Part shown: piece after piece, positions 23,501-35,100 of the stretch
How the letters are laid out: every line of letters starts with the position of its first letter
Numbering within the stretch: position 1 is the stretch's first letter
Virus record (IMG/VR): IMGVR_UViG_3300033571_006635
Span: 1-38,967 of that record
DNA length: 38,967 nucleotides
From: a virus
Reading direction: 5' to 3' (one strand)
Notes under the pieces: generated by a model
Seen by the model: the letters and a program-made list of their open reading frames with translations, nothing else
The model's database searches: none
Told to the model about the DNA's origin: nothing
Translations under genes and position numbers: made by a program

Positions 23501-26148
23501 TAAGAACTCATAAGATCATTGATAGTCTTATGTATCTCTACAATTCTTTTTTGATTAGGATCATTAGCAGAAAGAGCAGATAGCTCCATAAAGATATCAG
23601 CCTGTTCTTTGTAGAAGTCAGCATTAAGCTTGATTACAGTATTGTTAGCAAGCCATTCTTTAAGTTTAAGTTCATACTCCTCAGACCCTTTTTTAATTTT
23701 AGGGGTACTGGTTTCTAAAGACTGCATAAAATCTAAGTATGCATTTTCAAATGCTCCTTTTCTGAGTGGCCATTTCTTAAAGTTTCTGGTTAGATCATAG
23801 TGTTCTTTAAGTCTAACAGCTACTTTATAATCCATAGAGGTTTCTGGCTTAGGGGAACCATCTGAATAATACAAACTTCTAAGTTGTTTATATTCTCTCC
23901 AGTAGATCTTAGCTGAGGCTGCATTCTCTAATATTTCTTCAGGGGTAGTGATATTACTATTTAATCCTCTGATTTTAGATAGTACATCCTCTCTTCTTTT
24001 AAAAGCCTCTTGTCCAATGTCATCAAGAAATAGACGGTCTGCAGCATAATATGCATCTGTATATTCCCTATGCATATACTTTTCTCTAAATTGAGACAAC
24101 TCACCTAATGCTTTTACATATTCTAGCTTTGTTTCATCAGAGTTGTTAGAGTTTATATTCTCTTTTGCTTTTTCTAACTTGTCTTCTAGATTTTTTAGGT
24201 CACTATAAAAGTTTTTGTAGGGAGTCATGAATTTGTAAACACTCTTTGTTGTGTTTCCTAATTCATCTTTTTCTATGATATCAAGGAAAAGCAAATCTTT
24301 ACCCATATGCATCCTAGAATATGCTGAGGTATAACCGGCAGCATTCATCAAACCTTCTACATCATTGATAAACTTATTATACTTTTGTTGTATAATAGTG
24401 CTCATTTCTACAAAACGGTTCTTTACATAAGAGCCAAAACCTAGAATAACAGGATCCTGGTTATTCATAAATCCTTCTAAATACACACTTAGTGCTGAAC
24501 CAACATCACCTAGCTCTCCTTTTAGATACTGTTTTATTTTATCAGGGGTGAGTTTTACAATTTCATACTCTCTCTTGTATAGGTCTATTACAGCTTGGCT
24601 AGCTCCTTTTTCTTCATACTTTTTAATTATTCTCTGATAATGATTGTCAATTCTTTCAATTAACGGTGTGAGTTGATCAATGTATAGTTCAGATAATCCA
24701 GCCTCATAAATCTTGTTAGTGTACTTTTCAGAGTTTTCTATGTTGTCACTTATTTCATTGATAAGGTTGAATAGCGGATGACCTGATTTAAAATCAGTAT
24801 TTTCTCTGAGTTGTTCTTTAGCTCCTATGATAAACTTTTTCCAATCCTTCATTACTCTATTTAAATAGAATGCTTTAGACAAAGCAACTTGAGAATTTAA
24901 TTGGTCCTTAGGATTAGTACTATTGAGCATCCTATTGATTTCCTTAAAATGCTCAAATATTCTTTTAGATGCTGCATTAAATCTAAGCAAACTATTAAGA
25001 AGCGCGTTAGCATGTTGGGCCATGTATTTTTCTTCTTCTTCTTTAGAAGCAAAAACCCTTTCACCTTCAGTTTGGAACATTTTAAGAGTTGTGATGATAT
25101 CAGATAAATCAGATCTTTCCATTTTATCTTTCAGCACCTCTTTGATCTCTTTATAGTTCTTTGTATAAAGAAATGCATTTTGATTTTTAGCTAAGCTGTA
25201 AAACTTCTTACTTAGCATGTTTATCTCTTTTTGTGCTACCTGAGAAAGATCTTCTATGATTTGATCTCTATAGGCATTATTAAAAAAGTTTACATCTGAT
25301 TTGGTAATAATCTCAGAGTTTATCTGAAACTGCTTGTTAGCTAGCATATCAGCCAGCTGATCTAAAGTGGTATTGACAGATAGATTTTCTACTTTCAGTC
25401 TCTCTCCTTTAAACAGTTTTCGTAAAAACTGTTTGATAGCATACATTATAGAATCAATTACTTTGGTAAATAGATTGCTATTAGGAGTACCCGTAGTTAA
25501 ATCAGCTGCTTTCTTACCTATAGCTTTTACAATAGCTTCCTCCATAAAGTCTGCAGTACCTTCTACAAGACTAGGGTCGGTTCTTAATACTTCTACTATT
25601 GCAGCACCTTCAGGTGTTGATATAAGTTCATTATATAGGCTATTAAATAAAGCCGGGTTCTCTACTGATATTGCTTTGATGATAGGATGGGCAAACTCAT
25701 GGAATACAATTTCAGTATTGAGTTTATCTATTACTAGATATACTTGACCATTATAAAAAAATCCAGGTTCTCCATTATAAGCTTTGCCGGCTTGTTCCAT
25801 CATTGCAAAAGCATCTGCCTCAGTTAACAATACAGATTTAACCCCTAGATTTAAAGTAAGCCTATCAACAAGTTTGTTTATAATCTCATTACCTCTAGTT
25901 ACTTTCTGTTCGGATTCATCAAATATCTCTTGATTATCCAACATAAAATCAGTTATTGATTCTGATACAGGTTCATTGGGTTCAGAAACAAATTCACTTT
26001 GGTTTTTTCTTTCTTCAACAGATTGTTTTATACTTTCTAAATCACGGATAGTATCATACTCCATGAAATCTCTCATGGCTTCAAATTCACCTACAGCAAC
26101 TACTGCATCTTTCCAATCTTTGGAATTTCTATTTGGACAACTGTTCAT
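20551..26148 (-). CDS. Giant (1865 aa) probable virion cargo protein with zincin domain
   Basis: Near the N-terminus is a gluzincin-like motif: TEIVFHEFAHPII (H150, E151, H154) followed by EGTADFMEEAIVKAIG, which could supply the third ligand, and an amphipathic KVIDSIMYAIKQFLRKLF helix. A very long, charged, helical coiled-coil-like body follows. Near the C-terminus is one hydrophobic segment (GGLIVITQLLIGLIFGYDP) that could insert in or span a membrane. Giant proteins of this type next to the RNA polymerase gene in crAss-like phages are packaged and ejected with DNA. Its start overlaps the stop of the upstream 3305-residue gene (ATGA, 26148-26145). Peptidase activity is inference. Confidence 0.75.
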   Translation of the reverse strand: MNSCPNRNSKDWKDAVVAVGEFEAMRDFMEYDTIRDLESIKQSVEERKNQSEFVSEPNEPVSESITDFMLDNQEIFDESEQKVTRGNEIINKLVDRLTLNLGVKSVLLTEADAFAMMEQAGKAYNGEPGFFYNGQVYLVIDKLNTEIVFHEFAHPIIKAISVENPALFNSLYNELISTPEGAAIVEVLRTDPSLVEGTADFMEEAIVKAIGKKAADLTTGTPNSNLFTKVIDSIMYAIKQFLRKLFKGERLKVENLSVNTTLDQLADMLANKQFQINSEIITKSDVNFFNNAYRDQIIEDLSQVAQKEINMLSKKFYSLAKNQNAFLYTKNYKEIKEVLKDKMERSDLSDIITTLKMFQTEGERVFASKEEEEKYMAQHANALLNSLLRFNAASKRIFEHFKEINRMLNSTNPKDQLNSQVALSKAFYLNRVMKDWKKFIIGAKEQLRENTDFKSGHPLFNLINEISDNIENSEKYTNKIYEAGLSELYIDQLTPLIERIDNHYQRIIKKYEEKGASQAVIDLYKREYEIVKLTPDKIKQYLKGELGDVGSALSVYLEGFMNNQDPVILGFGSYVKNRFVEMSTIIQQKYNKFINDVEGLMNAAGYTSAYSRMHMGKDLLFLDIIEKDELGNTTKSVYKFMTPYKNFYSDLKNLEDKLEKAKENINSNNSDETKLEYVKALGELSQFREKYMHREYTDAYYAADRLFLDDIGQEAFKRREDVLSKIRGLNSNITTPEEILENAASAKIYWREYKQLRSLYYSDGSPKPETSMDYKVAVRLKEHYDLTRNFKKWPLRKGAFENAYLDFMQSLETSTPKIKKGSEEYELKLKEWLANNTVIKLNADFYKEQADIFMELSALSANDPNQKRIVEIHKTINDLMSSYKDENRHPIGNEMPEVLLQKIKALEEEFEELKNSAEEETPGSLTRDEWSWYNQYKEMVRLYSEGEGNSPTEQQNEMYVNLRNKLSREGKLSDVELDVIEKRKALFSRLNSLRSRVPSQNFIDTVNDFITNNPKTLAYIKDNLNQSQFNASDIDRLYDPVHLPFLLDLHPEFAEWFRSNHITKEFTQRDGTLVVKYTPTRAWTYIKPKNPKYYEKTIIKDENGKELPPIQGIPSIEYHYSEVKDSYTDENGNEIQLKTERLNMLEAINQGRDITEATVDMRGQWLPKYNSADKTYINEKYENLKNTSKAKFDLSMALLKKHLEFQEDLPYNSRLDVEYPRYRASQYEVVSSRSLNENVKQNSISGFFKNLKSLLAKSADDLEDGFNPDEREMYVKADLFDDDNIRIPITGMYDLETDVVSMDMLTSMTRYMQSGVRQKTLLDMLPTAKALQKLISTPPYELKQDLTSVGKGLNWINRVAASIMTPASAKNTNIRAQAINAFIEREFEGKLMTGYGQNNTLLNKFSNGLLSMSSKMFFSFNIPAALKNSFGARFQSMIEASGGEHFNWADYGRGTVWSNMVTMEISTQIYNFGPKSVNYQLVELMDPSQGRLKSKINEGAGISKSAVRDVVDLSFMTNIRKWTELNSTLSVFGAMLTKELVEVTDASGNKSKIKYSDAWEVKDGVIQLKQGVDPTYAPGGKNFTSFVKKVHGVTNRLNGAYDEFNQPLANRFLLYRMIMFLKKYFTEMFINRWQARYKNGMIVPRYDGNLDSIAMGYYVQFFRAVKRMLTVYKMNVKNMTDDEIVASRKTLTEIGGLIVITQLLIGLIFGYDPDDEDRYEKLRKKSGALPLPFTVDDPNHPFKAIGWFENHLLNLAIQVESESDSWLPWFGMGFDDYLGIVKMESIATSATLERWIDLFGGTADYIDYLITGDTSALYKRSVGPYVWQQEGSGKLWNPLMQSIALTGKVVQPIDAMKSLESRERR

Positions 26149-29100
26149 GATTCTAATAAACTTTTAAAACATTCTCTAAGCTTTTCTCTAACCATTTCAT
26201 CGGTAACTGTTTGTTTTTCAAGCACTTGAGCCTTAAGAATGTTACCTTCTTCTATCAAAGCATTCATTTTGAATAAGCCTGGATTTATATACCCAAACTC
26301 TTCATATAATCTTTTACTCAAATATACAAAGGTTTTAGGTGCTGGAGCATTACCGGACACTAGATTTTCTTCTGTAAGTTTTTCATCACCGGCATATCCT
26401 AACAGAGTATTGCCTATACCTTTTGAGTCAAAGTAGATTCTTCTCTTATGTACATCTCTATCTTCAATAAGCTTGTTTATTAACTTATCTATGTTTTGTA
26501 CATTTGAGTCATAGGTATCATCAGTCAAAAAGTCTCCCGGCATTGTCTTACTGGTAAAGCTTTTTTTCTTGGTTATTACAGCTCTAATTGCATCAGCTAA
26601 GATTTCTTTATTAACAAACATATCTTTTATAACTGTACTGTTATATCTATTTCCATTAAAAGATGCGTTATACTTATCATACTTATCAGAACTGTTTGAC
26701 ATTACTATTACGGAACCATAGGATTGTACTTCCTCAGTAACTGGTTCAGTACCTGTTTTAGGGCCTAAATATTCTTTGATTTTACTCCTAAATTCTTCTA
26801 ATGGTACTGTAGAATCATATAATAAAACATCTGAGTTATATTCAGCTGTGGTTAGGAATTTCTTTTTTTCTTTTTTCTTTTCTTCTGTTGTACTGTCTTT
26901 ATAATAGTTTTTGAAGATTGGTTTTATTGTAGACACATCCTCCGGTAAAACATTTTCACTAGGTTTAGCATACATCTGATCAAAATAATTAAGATATGTA
27001 CCTAGATATTTACTAGAAAGTGCACTGTCATTCAATATGTTATTTAGAGTGTAATCAACAGCTGTAGATAGTATATTAGACAAATTAGTAGTAGGCATTA
27101 CTTTACCTAAGTTAATTTGCCCTCTTGCTCCTTGCCCACTTTGTATAAAAGCAAACACAGGAAGAATTGAGAAGAGCTTACTTATATATGCATTATCAAC
27201 ATAGTCAGATACTTTTTCTACAGTAGGATCTGATAGGTCACTGATATTCTCGTGGTATTCATTAGCTGTATCACTATCCATTATAAGTTCAGATAGTTTC
27301 AAATTTGTAACACCCTGTCTAGTGTTAATGAAGAAAGAATTAAGGACCGGATACTTCTTTGCTAATTCAGGATATTTCCCAACAGTTTCTATAATTTGTT
27401 TAGCAAAACCATTAGAATCCTTAAACATAAATGGAATATTCTTTATGTTTAACAGAGCATTATCTCTTAAGAATTCTTCATATGCAATTACCTCTATAGG
27501 TACTTCTTTAGGTAAAGTAGCAGACATTAGCTTTAATCTATCAACTCTATACTTAAAGTCTTCGCTTTTAGAATATTTATCAAAAGTCACTACACTTCTT
27601 AATAGTTCTCTTTCATAAACAAACTTCACAAACTCTTTTTTACCAAGATTGCCAAGTGAAAAATAACTTTCTGGTACAGTAGCTAATCTTCTTTCTGAAA
27701 GATACTCAGGTTTACTAAATGTTTTCTTAGCATAATCAGAATTCAATACAGCAAAATCAACAACAAGAGTATTGTCTTTTACAAAGGCACCTTGTTCTAA
27801 TTTTAGAGCCTTCTCAATCTTAAGAGATTTGTAATCTTCTTTAGGATCAAATGAAGAGTTTAGTCTAACAAGATACTGCTGGTAGACATAATTAACAAAA
27901 TCATTTTTGATAGCATTGATTAAATCAGTTTTATTATCAAAATAATTACCATACTTAAGTTTGATATCATCATCCGTCATAGATGACGTAAATTCTTTTA
28001 TAGCATTTACTAACTCTTCATTGTCTCTTGTTGGAAATAAACCAGAAATCATATCTAGTAATTTCTCATTGGTTTTAAATCCTCCGATAGGAGAAGCATC
28101 TTCTATTTTTTCTATTACTTCAAATGGCATTCTTTTTTCTTTAAGAATCTCACCAATGCCCTCTAGCTTTTCTCTTATTTCATAAGTAGAAGTAAGTTTA
28201 CTTGTATCAAAGTTCATCCCCAGTTTTACAGCTGTTGTAGCCTTTGACATTTCTTCAAGTTCTATAAAATGAATAAATGCCTGATAATCTGCTGTAGTAT
28301 ACTTACCTGTTTTTTTAACAGATTTTTTTAGCGTATCAACACTAAAGTCTACTGGCATTTTTTCTAAATACTTAGGAACCAGTTCAGTATATACAGTTCT
28401 CTTCTGATTGTAGACATCTAGTTTATCTTTTTTGTCAGCTGTATATCTGTCGTCCCCCTTTAACAATCCTGAAAGAAGTTGTTTTTTAGCTTCTATTCTA
28501 TAAAGATTTGTTCCCGCAGAGGGAACTTTCATGGGTATAGCAAATGTACCTCGGACCTCTCTTTGGATTTTTACATAGTCTCTGATTATAGGTTGAGACA
28601 CAAAATAGATAGCTTGCTCTAATGGAACACCTGCCTGGATCATAAAAAGTAATACCGGTGATATTTCAGGATTACCCTGAATATCAAAAATCCAAGAATC
28701 TTTTGCAACATCCACCCATCCATTCATCATCTGAGAAATGATGGTAGATATTCTATTCTTCTTATTAGCATCATACAATTGAGACAATGAAATAACCTGT
28801 TGTCCTTTAATATTCATTGTGTTATGTACCATACCTCGAATAACTTGTGGAGCAGTGTATGGTTTTTTTTCAGAGCCTAATGAAGCTACTGCAGACATAT
28901 ACGCACCTATTCTATTAAAGATTGTGTTATAAGTATTGTCTACTGCTCCAAGACCTAGAGTTCTTTTACCAATATTGTTAGAGCCCTGTTTGTATTCGTT
29001 GTACTCTGTCTCAAAAATTCTAGTTGCTGATATTCTTTTCTTATCTCCTTCTTCATACACTTTACCTTCATTGTTATAGGTGGAAAATGGATCATACTCT

Positions 29101-32100
29101 CTTACATCTTTAGATAACTTCTCAGCTAGATCTTTAATAAGGAAAGTTCCATTTGGTGTAGTCAGATCTACAAAGTTTTGAGGAACTGATACAATATCTA
29201 CAATAGCAAACAATAAATCATTCTCAATACCCTTAGAAGAAGACTTAGCCAAATCTGTCTTTAATTGGTCTATTTTCTCTAGTATACCTGAAGTTAATTC
29301 TTGTTTTTTATCTTTTATGGGTTTAGCTGCAGTCTCAAATAGATCATTTAGTTTCTCATTGAGATCATACAACTGGTCATAGAACTGCTCAGGATACACC
29401 TCACCCATTTCAAATTCATTCCAAATGTTATTCTTTACTTTAGATATTTCTTCTTTGTAAAATCTAACATTATCATAGAAATCAGTTACTGATTCTTCGG
29501 GTAAGTTTGCAAAGTAATCTTTTGCAAATTTCAAGAAAGTATCGTTAGCATCATCTAAATCAATATACAACTGCTTAATCTCTTGCTTTATAGCGTCTTT
29601 GTCTAATTTGTTAGCCAATGACTTATCATGTTTTACTAAAGAAACTCCCTTAGATGTTTTTAAAATACTAGGGAAAAGCAAAGAAAGCTTATCAATGTCA
29701 AAGTCAGATCCAGATTTAGCTACCATTTCTGCAGGTAGGATAATCATATTACCAGAATTCTCTGGTAGAAACTCAAACACTTCTGCAAATTCCATAGAGT
29801 TAAGTCCCTGTACTGGGATCCTAACTCCAGTAATGGTTATCATTTCACGTAAACCGCTTTTGTTTAAACGATCCTCATCTTTAATAATATTGTTGAGGGC
29901 ATCTAATGCATTGATACCCTTAGCTTTAGCTTCAGTAAGTACATCAGGGTGTTTAAGTAATTTTTTAAAGTCACCTTGCAATGCAATTTTAACTTTCATT
30001 GCTTTTGTACCACTCTCTGAATATTGATAGAAAGGAAGTCTTAAAGTTCCAAATCTTTTAGATTCTTCTTCAGTTGCTTTTCTCAAACTACTAGGTTCAA
30101 AACCTACTCCAGATACTTGGATAAGAGCTTCACCGGTAACTTTTTGTCTTACTATTCTTTTATAGATAAGAGCACTGACTAGTTTCTCAAGTTGTCCTGC
30201 AGATGGATGAATACTTAAATCATATACCAATTGATCAGAGTTGTCATATTTTAAGAAATCAATCTCATGATCAGCAAGATCTTGACGAGTAAGTTCTTTT
30301 TTTAGGAAGTTTATCAGTTTATCTGTAACCTTAAACGTATTACCATCAAAAGTGATATCAGCTTCTTTGATAAGCTCTTCTGTTTTAAACTCTGTAAGCT
30401 GTCTTACCAACTTTTCATAATTGATAATTTTAGCATAATAAGCATTTTTTAACTTTTCTTTTTCAGGTAATTCATCCCATTCTTCTTTAGTTCCCGGATA
30501 GTCAATAGGTTTACCTTCCTCCATCAAACCTTCTTCCACAAGCTTTCTAAGCTGGGTAGAGAAGATTACATTGTTCTTATAAGTGTCAGCAATTTCAAGT
30601 TGATCCTTAAAGTAGTTTAGATAAATCTCATTTACTGTAAATGTGTAAGCAGGATCAGCAAATGCAACACCGGTTCCTTCTTTCAAGGTTGAGTCATTGT
30701 AAAACTTATCTACCTTACCATCTTTAGTCATGGTATTAATCTTAGAACCAGATTGGAATAGAGCATAGTCAATCCCTTCTGCAGTCATCTTATTATGTAA
30801 GATCTCAAGATTACTATTCTTTACTATAGTTGGTATCAAGGGCATAAGAGAAAACTTATGGAACCCTACTACATTCAGTCCATCTGTTTTGAGAGGTCCC
30901 CAATACTGCATTTTTTTAATTGGGAAAAACTGAGCAACATCTTTAACAGAAACATCCTCTCCTCTAATGATAGCATTGTACATATCTTCTTGGTACTGAC
31001 TCCATTTACCAAGTGACAATAATAAAGCCCGGTAAGAATCAAAAGATATCCATCCCTGACCATCACCAGATTTCATGTCTTTATATTCTTTATAAGATTT
31101 TTCTATCTGGGTATTTTCTTCAGGAGTTAACTCTCTTTTTAATCTTCTTGCCTCTGCTTTTTTAGCAATCTCTATGTATTCATTCACATATGCTGAATCA
31201 ATTTTTGTATCTTCCAATACAGCACTATTCATTGTTCTACCCCATGTTCTAGAAGGATCTTTCATAGTAAATCCTGAAGCTTTAAAAGATGCAGTTTCAG
31301 AATACTTTCCTTTAAACTTTGAATTCAATAACTGTAACATATGGTTATCAGTTCTCGGGATAGTTCCTGTAGCAGCAAAACCAGCATTTCTTTTATGGAA
31401 CTCTTCTTTAACATGATTATATAAAACAACATCACCATACAAAAGTGTAGTTGTCTCAAACTTATGCATAAAGTCATTCATTACAAATGCCATTACTGCC
31501 ATATCTTTTGCTTTAGCATAGTCAGTAACAGGAACATTTTTAACAACCTCATCCATCAATTTCTTGTTATTAAAAACTCCAGCTTTGTCCAGTGTGTTTT
31601 TAAAAGTCTCAGTTCTTTTATCAATGTAGTTATTTATAGCTGTTTCAATGTCTTGTCTTAGCTTAGTGTTTTTGGGAAGATTAACTGTCTCCATAAAATC
31701 ATCAGAGACAAGATTCTTTTCTATTCTTTTATTAAGAGCTGGTCCAAAAACATCCTCTAAACCTACAATCTTAGAACCTACTTCTTTATAGGTTTTATCT
31801 CCAATCAGAGCATTACCAGATGTATCACCATTCTGTAGCTTATAGATTCTTTCTGTTTCACCACCAAGATATCCCATTAATGCTTTCTTAAATGAATTTC
31901 TAGCAGTAGCTCCATCACCATAGAATTCATCAAAAGGGATATATAAGTTCTTACCTCCAAACTGCATTCTGTATAAATAAGTTGTAGATTTATCAGAGTG
32001 TCTTGTACCCTCTGCTACACCATACTTTAACATCATATATAAATTCTGAAGATAGTATGATCTTGAATCTGACTCATTACTTGATGCTCCAAGCATTCTA

Positions 32101-35100
32101 AAATCATCATCTTTAATTACTTGAACACCAGATGAGTTAAGTAGAGTTATTGTGTTTGGTATTTTTCTAGTAAGCTTTTCAGTAAATTGTTTTTGTCCTT
32201 TACCTGGCTGCCAGTAGTTTTCTCCAAACAATTCTGTCATCATACGCAGACCTTTGATCTGAGGATTTCTAGAAACGTCAAGGTGGGACATTTCAGGTAT
32301 TGCTATCAACTCAGCATATGATTCAGCATTGTTCAAATAATCAATCATATCACTAGCTGTGCTTCTAAGGCTCATCTCATATTGAGCATCACCCTTAGCA
32401 TTAGATACCATAGCATTTCCGTATTCATCAGAATACTTTAGTTCTAAACGCAATAGCTCATTATAAACACCGGTTTGTTCATCAGAAATTAAATCTGAAG
32501 GTTTGTTTATAAATCTTTTTGGGGAACTAGAATTAACACTATTGAGCTCTTTCCAAATAATATCTAAAAACTCAGATACCTTACTTTTTCTACTAGAAAG
32601 TTGAGCTGAGATATTCACATTATCAGAAATCTGCATACCAATGGCATTCAAAAATCTGATAGGATCTGTCTTATAAGTAGTTTTAAAATCATTAAGGACT
32701 TTACTAACATTGAGGAATTTTCCTTCTCCTTTGGTAACTACTACATATGCATTTCTATTCTTGGGACTCATGAAACTATTATCCCAACCTCTTTTGATAA
32801 CATCTGTTTCAGCAATAGCATTACCTACGGTTATACCAGTAAGGTCATTATCCTGACCTTTTACATGAACAGATACCTGAATTAAAGGAATTCTCTTTAA
32901 TGAGAATGCTTGTTGGATGTGAGTCCATAGGTTATACTGAGAAAGACTTACATCTTGACCTTCTACAATCTCAGGGTTACCTATCTTACCAATAAATTGT
33001 TTGATGTCTTTGTTTTGGCTTGCCTCTAAACGCCTGTACATTTCATCTGGCGTTTTACTACCTTCTAGCAATTTAGATATTCTATTCCATGATACATCAA
33101 AATCTTGTAATTCCGGGAAACCAAGTTCATTTAAAACAACATTACCTTTTTTATCATACTGAAACAATCCCCGGATGGTGTAAAGTACATCATTAGATGC
33201 TAGTTCTTTAGCAGAGATCTCATTACCACCTAGATGACTATAGCCATCACGATCATTTAGATTTTTTTCTTCAGGGTCACTAATAGGATTAAACTTATCC
33301 TCAAAACTCATATACTTAGACTTTTGCATATGGTATGCGATAAGCCCAGCATTTTTACTTTCTGCCTGTAGTATATCATCTACGGTCACACCTTTCTCAG
33401 GGTTGCCTGCAGAATTATGAGAGAAGTTCAATACACCCGCTTCAAGAGTTTTAATTTTAGAATATAACTCAGCATACTCATCTGACTCTTCAGACAAAGA
33501 ACCAATCTCTTCTCCATACTCATTGTACTTTTCAACTAAACTTTCCAAGACTCTATTATATAGAGCAACTCTTTTGTTTATATCGGTAATAAGAAGTGTT
33601 GTAAATTTTCTACCGCTTGTTTCTTTTTCTTCAGCATTTAACTCATCTACAATTTGTGAGAATAGAGAGTCAATACTGTTAACAAGTGCTAGCTGTTTGC
33701 TATACGGTAGCTCATCAAGGGCAGCCTGAAAATCAGCATTGATCGCTGTAATTTTATCTAACTTATCAAACTGTCTGTTTTCATAACCATATGGTACCTG
33801 GTTTATATTACCAACTCTAAGATTGCTAAATACAGCATTTAGATAATAAGATGCTTCATAGTTATTGACAGACTGATCTACATCTACATTAAACAAAGCC
33901 TTTAGGATATCTAATAGCTTTTGGAAGAATGACTTAGCAGCAGGAGCTGCCGGCATATCCATTTTGCCATCAGCTAGCATATACTTACGGAATTTCTCAG
34001 CAAGATATTCCTCTATCTGTAAATCATCGGCATTATCAAAAGTTACTCTATTACCCTCAAAGTCTGTAAATGAACCAGTCATCTTACGGGTCTCATCATA
34101 CAGTCTTTGTCTTTCTTTAGATGACAAAAACAATTGACTAAAAGCATGAAATGCTTCATGGTATAGATCACTAAGATCAGATCCTTTGAATAGAGTAATA
34201 CCTGCTTGAGTGAAAGTAGCTACAGACTTTGGATTAGCTGTGTTTACAATCGCAAACATTTTCTTGAATGGTACATGTTTACTCATAGGAGTACTGTTGT
34301 ACCATTCTTCTGCTTTTGCCAACTGCTCAGGAGTTACTGTCTCAGATACTTCTTTCTGATTTACTAGTTTATCTAGCTTAAGCTGCTCATTGGTTTTTGT
34401 CTTAGGAGCCTTGAGTTTTAAAGGTGTAAAACCTTTTGGCTGTTCAGTTTTAGTTTTTGTTTCTGCTTTGGTTTCTTTTTCTACTGGTGGTGCCGGTTCT
34501 TTAGCTTTAGCTTTACTAACCTTAACTTGTTCAGAATCAAGTATTCTAAATCCTAAATAGGGATGTTTGTTTATAAAATCCCCACTAGCATCAGGAACCA
34601 TCTCTGTAAAAGAGTTCTGCAAAAGAAAGTTTATGTAATCTGGTTTAGACTTTCCTTTAGCCTCTAGTACAATCTTATCTTTTTTTACTGTATAGAAAGG
34701 AACACCACCGGCATAGTTTTGATAAACATTCAAAGAGTTTCTTGCAGTAACTCCTTTATTATTTTCATAAGTTAACAAACTATTTCTAAGTTGTTCTCTA
34801 GAAGTAACAGGAACACCTTCTACCAATACAGATCCATCATCTGCAATCTTTATTCTTGGGTTATTACCAAAGTAAACATCTTTAAACTTCTGTCTTAACT
34901 TGATAAGATTTTCATCTTTCTTTCCTTCTATGTCTTCTACATTCTTAGAACCCATAAGAATATCCAAAGACTTTTCTATAAAGTCAGGATCTACATCTTG
35001 TACAGGCTTAGCTCTAAAGCTTACTCTTGTTTTGTTAGGACGTTCAAAGTATCTCTTTTCTTTTTTACCATCTTTAGCAGGCTCAACAGATATTGTAGCA

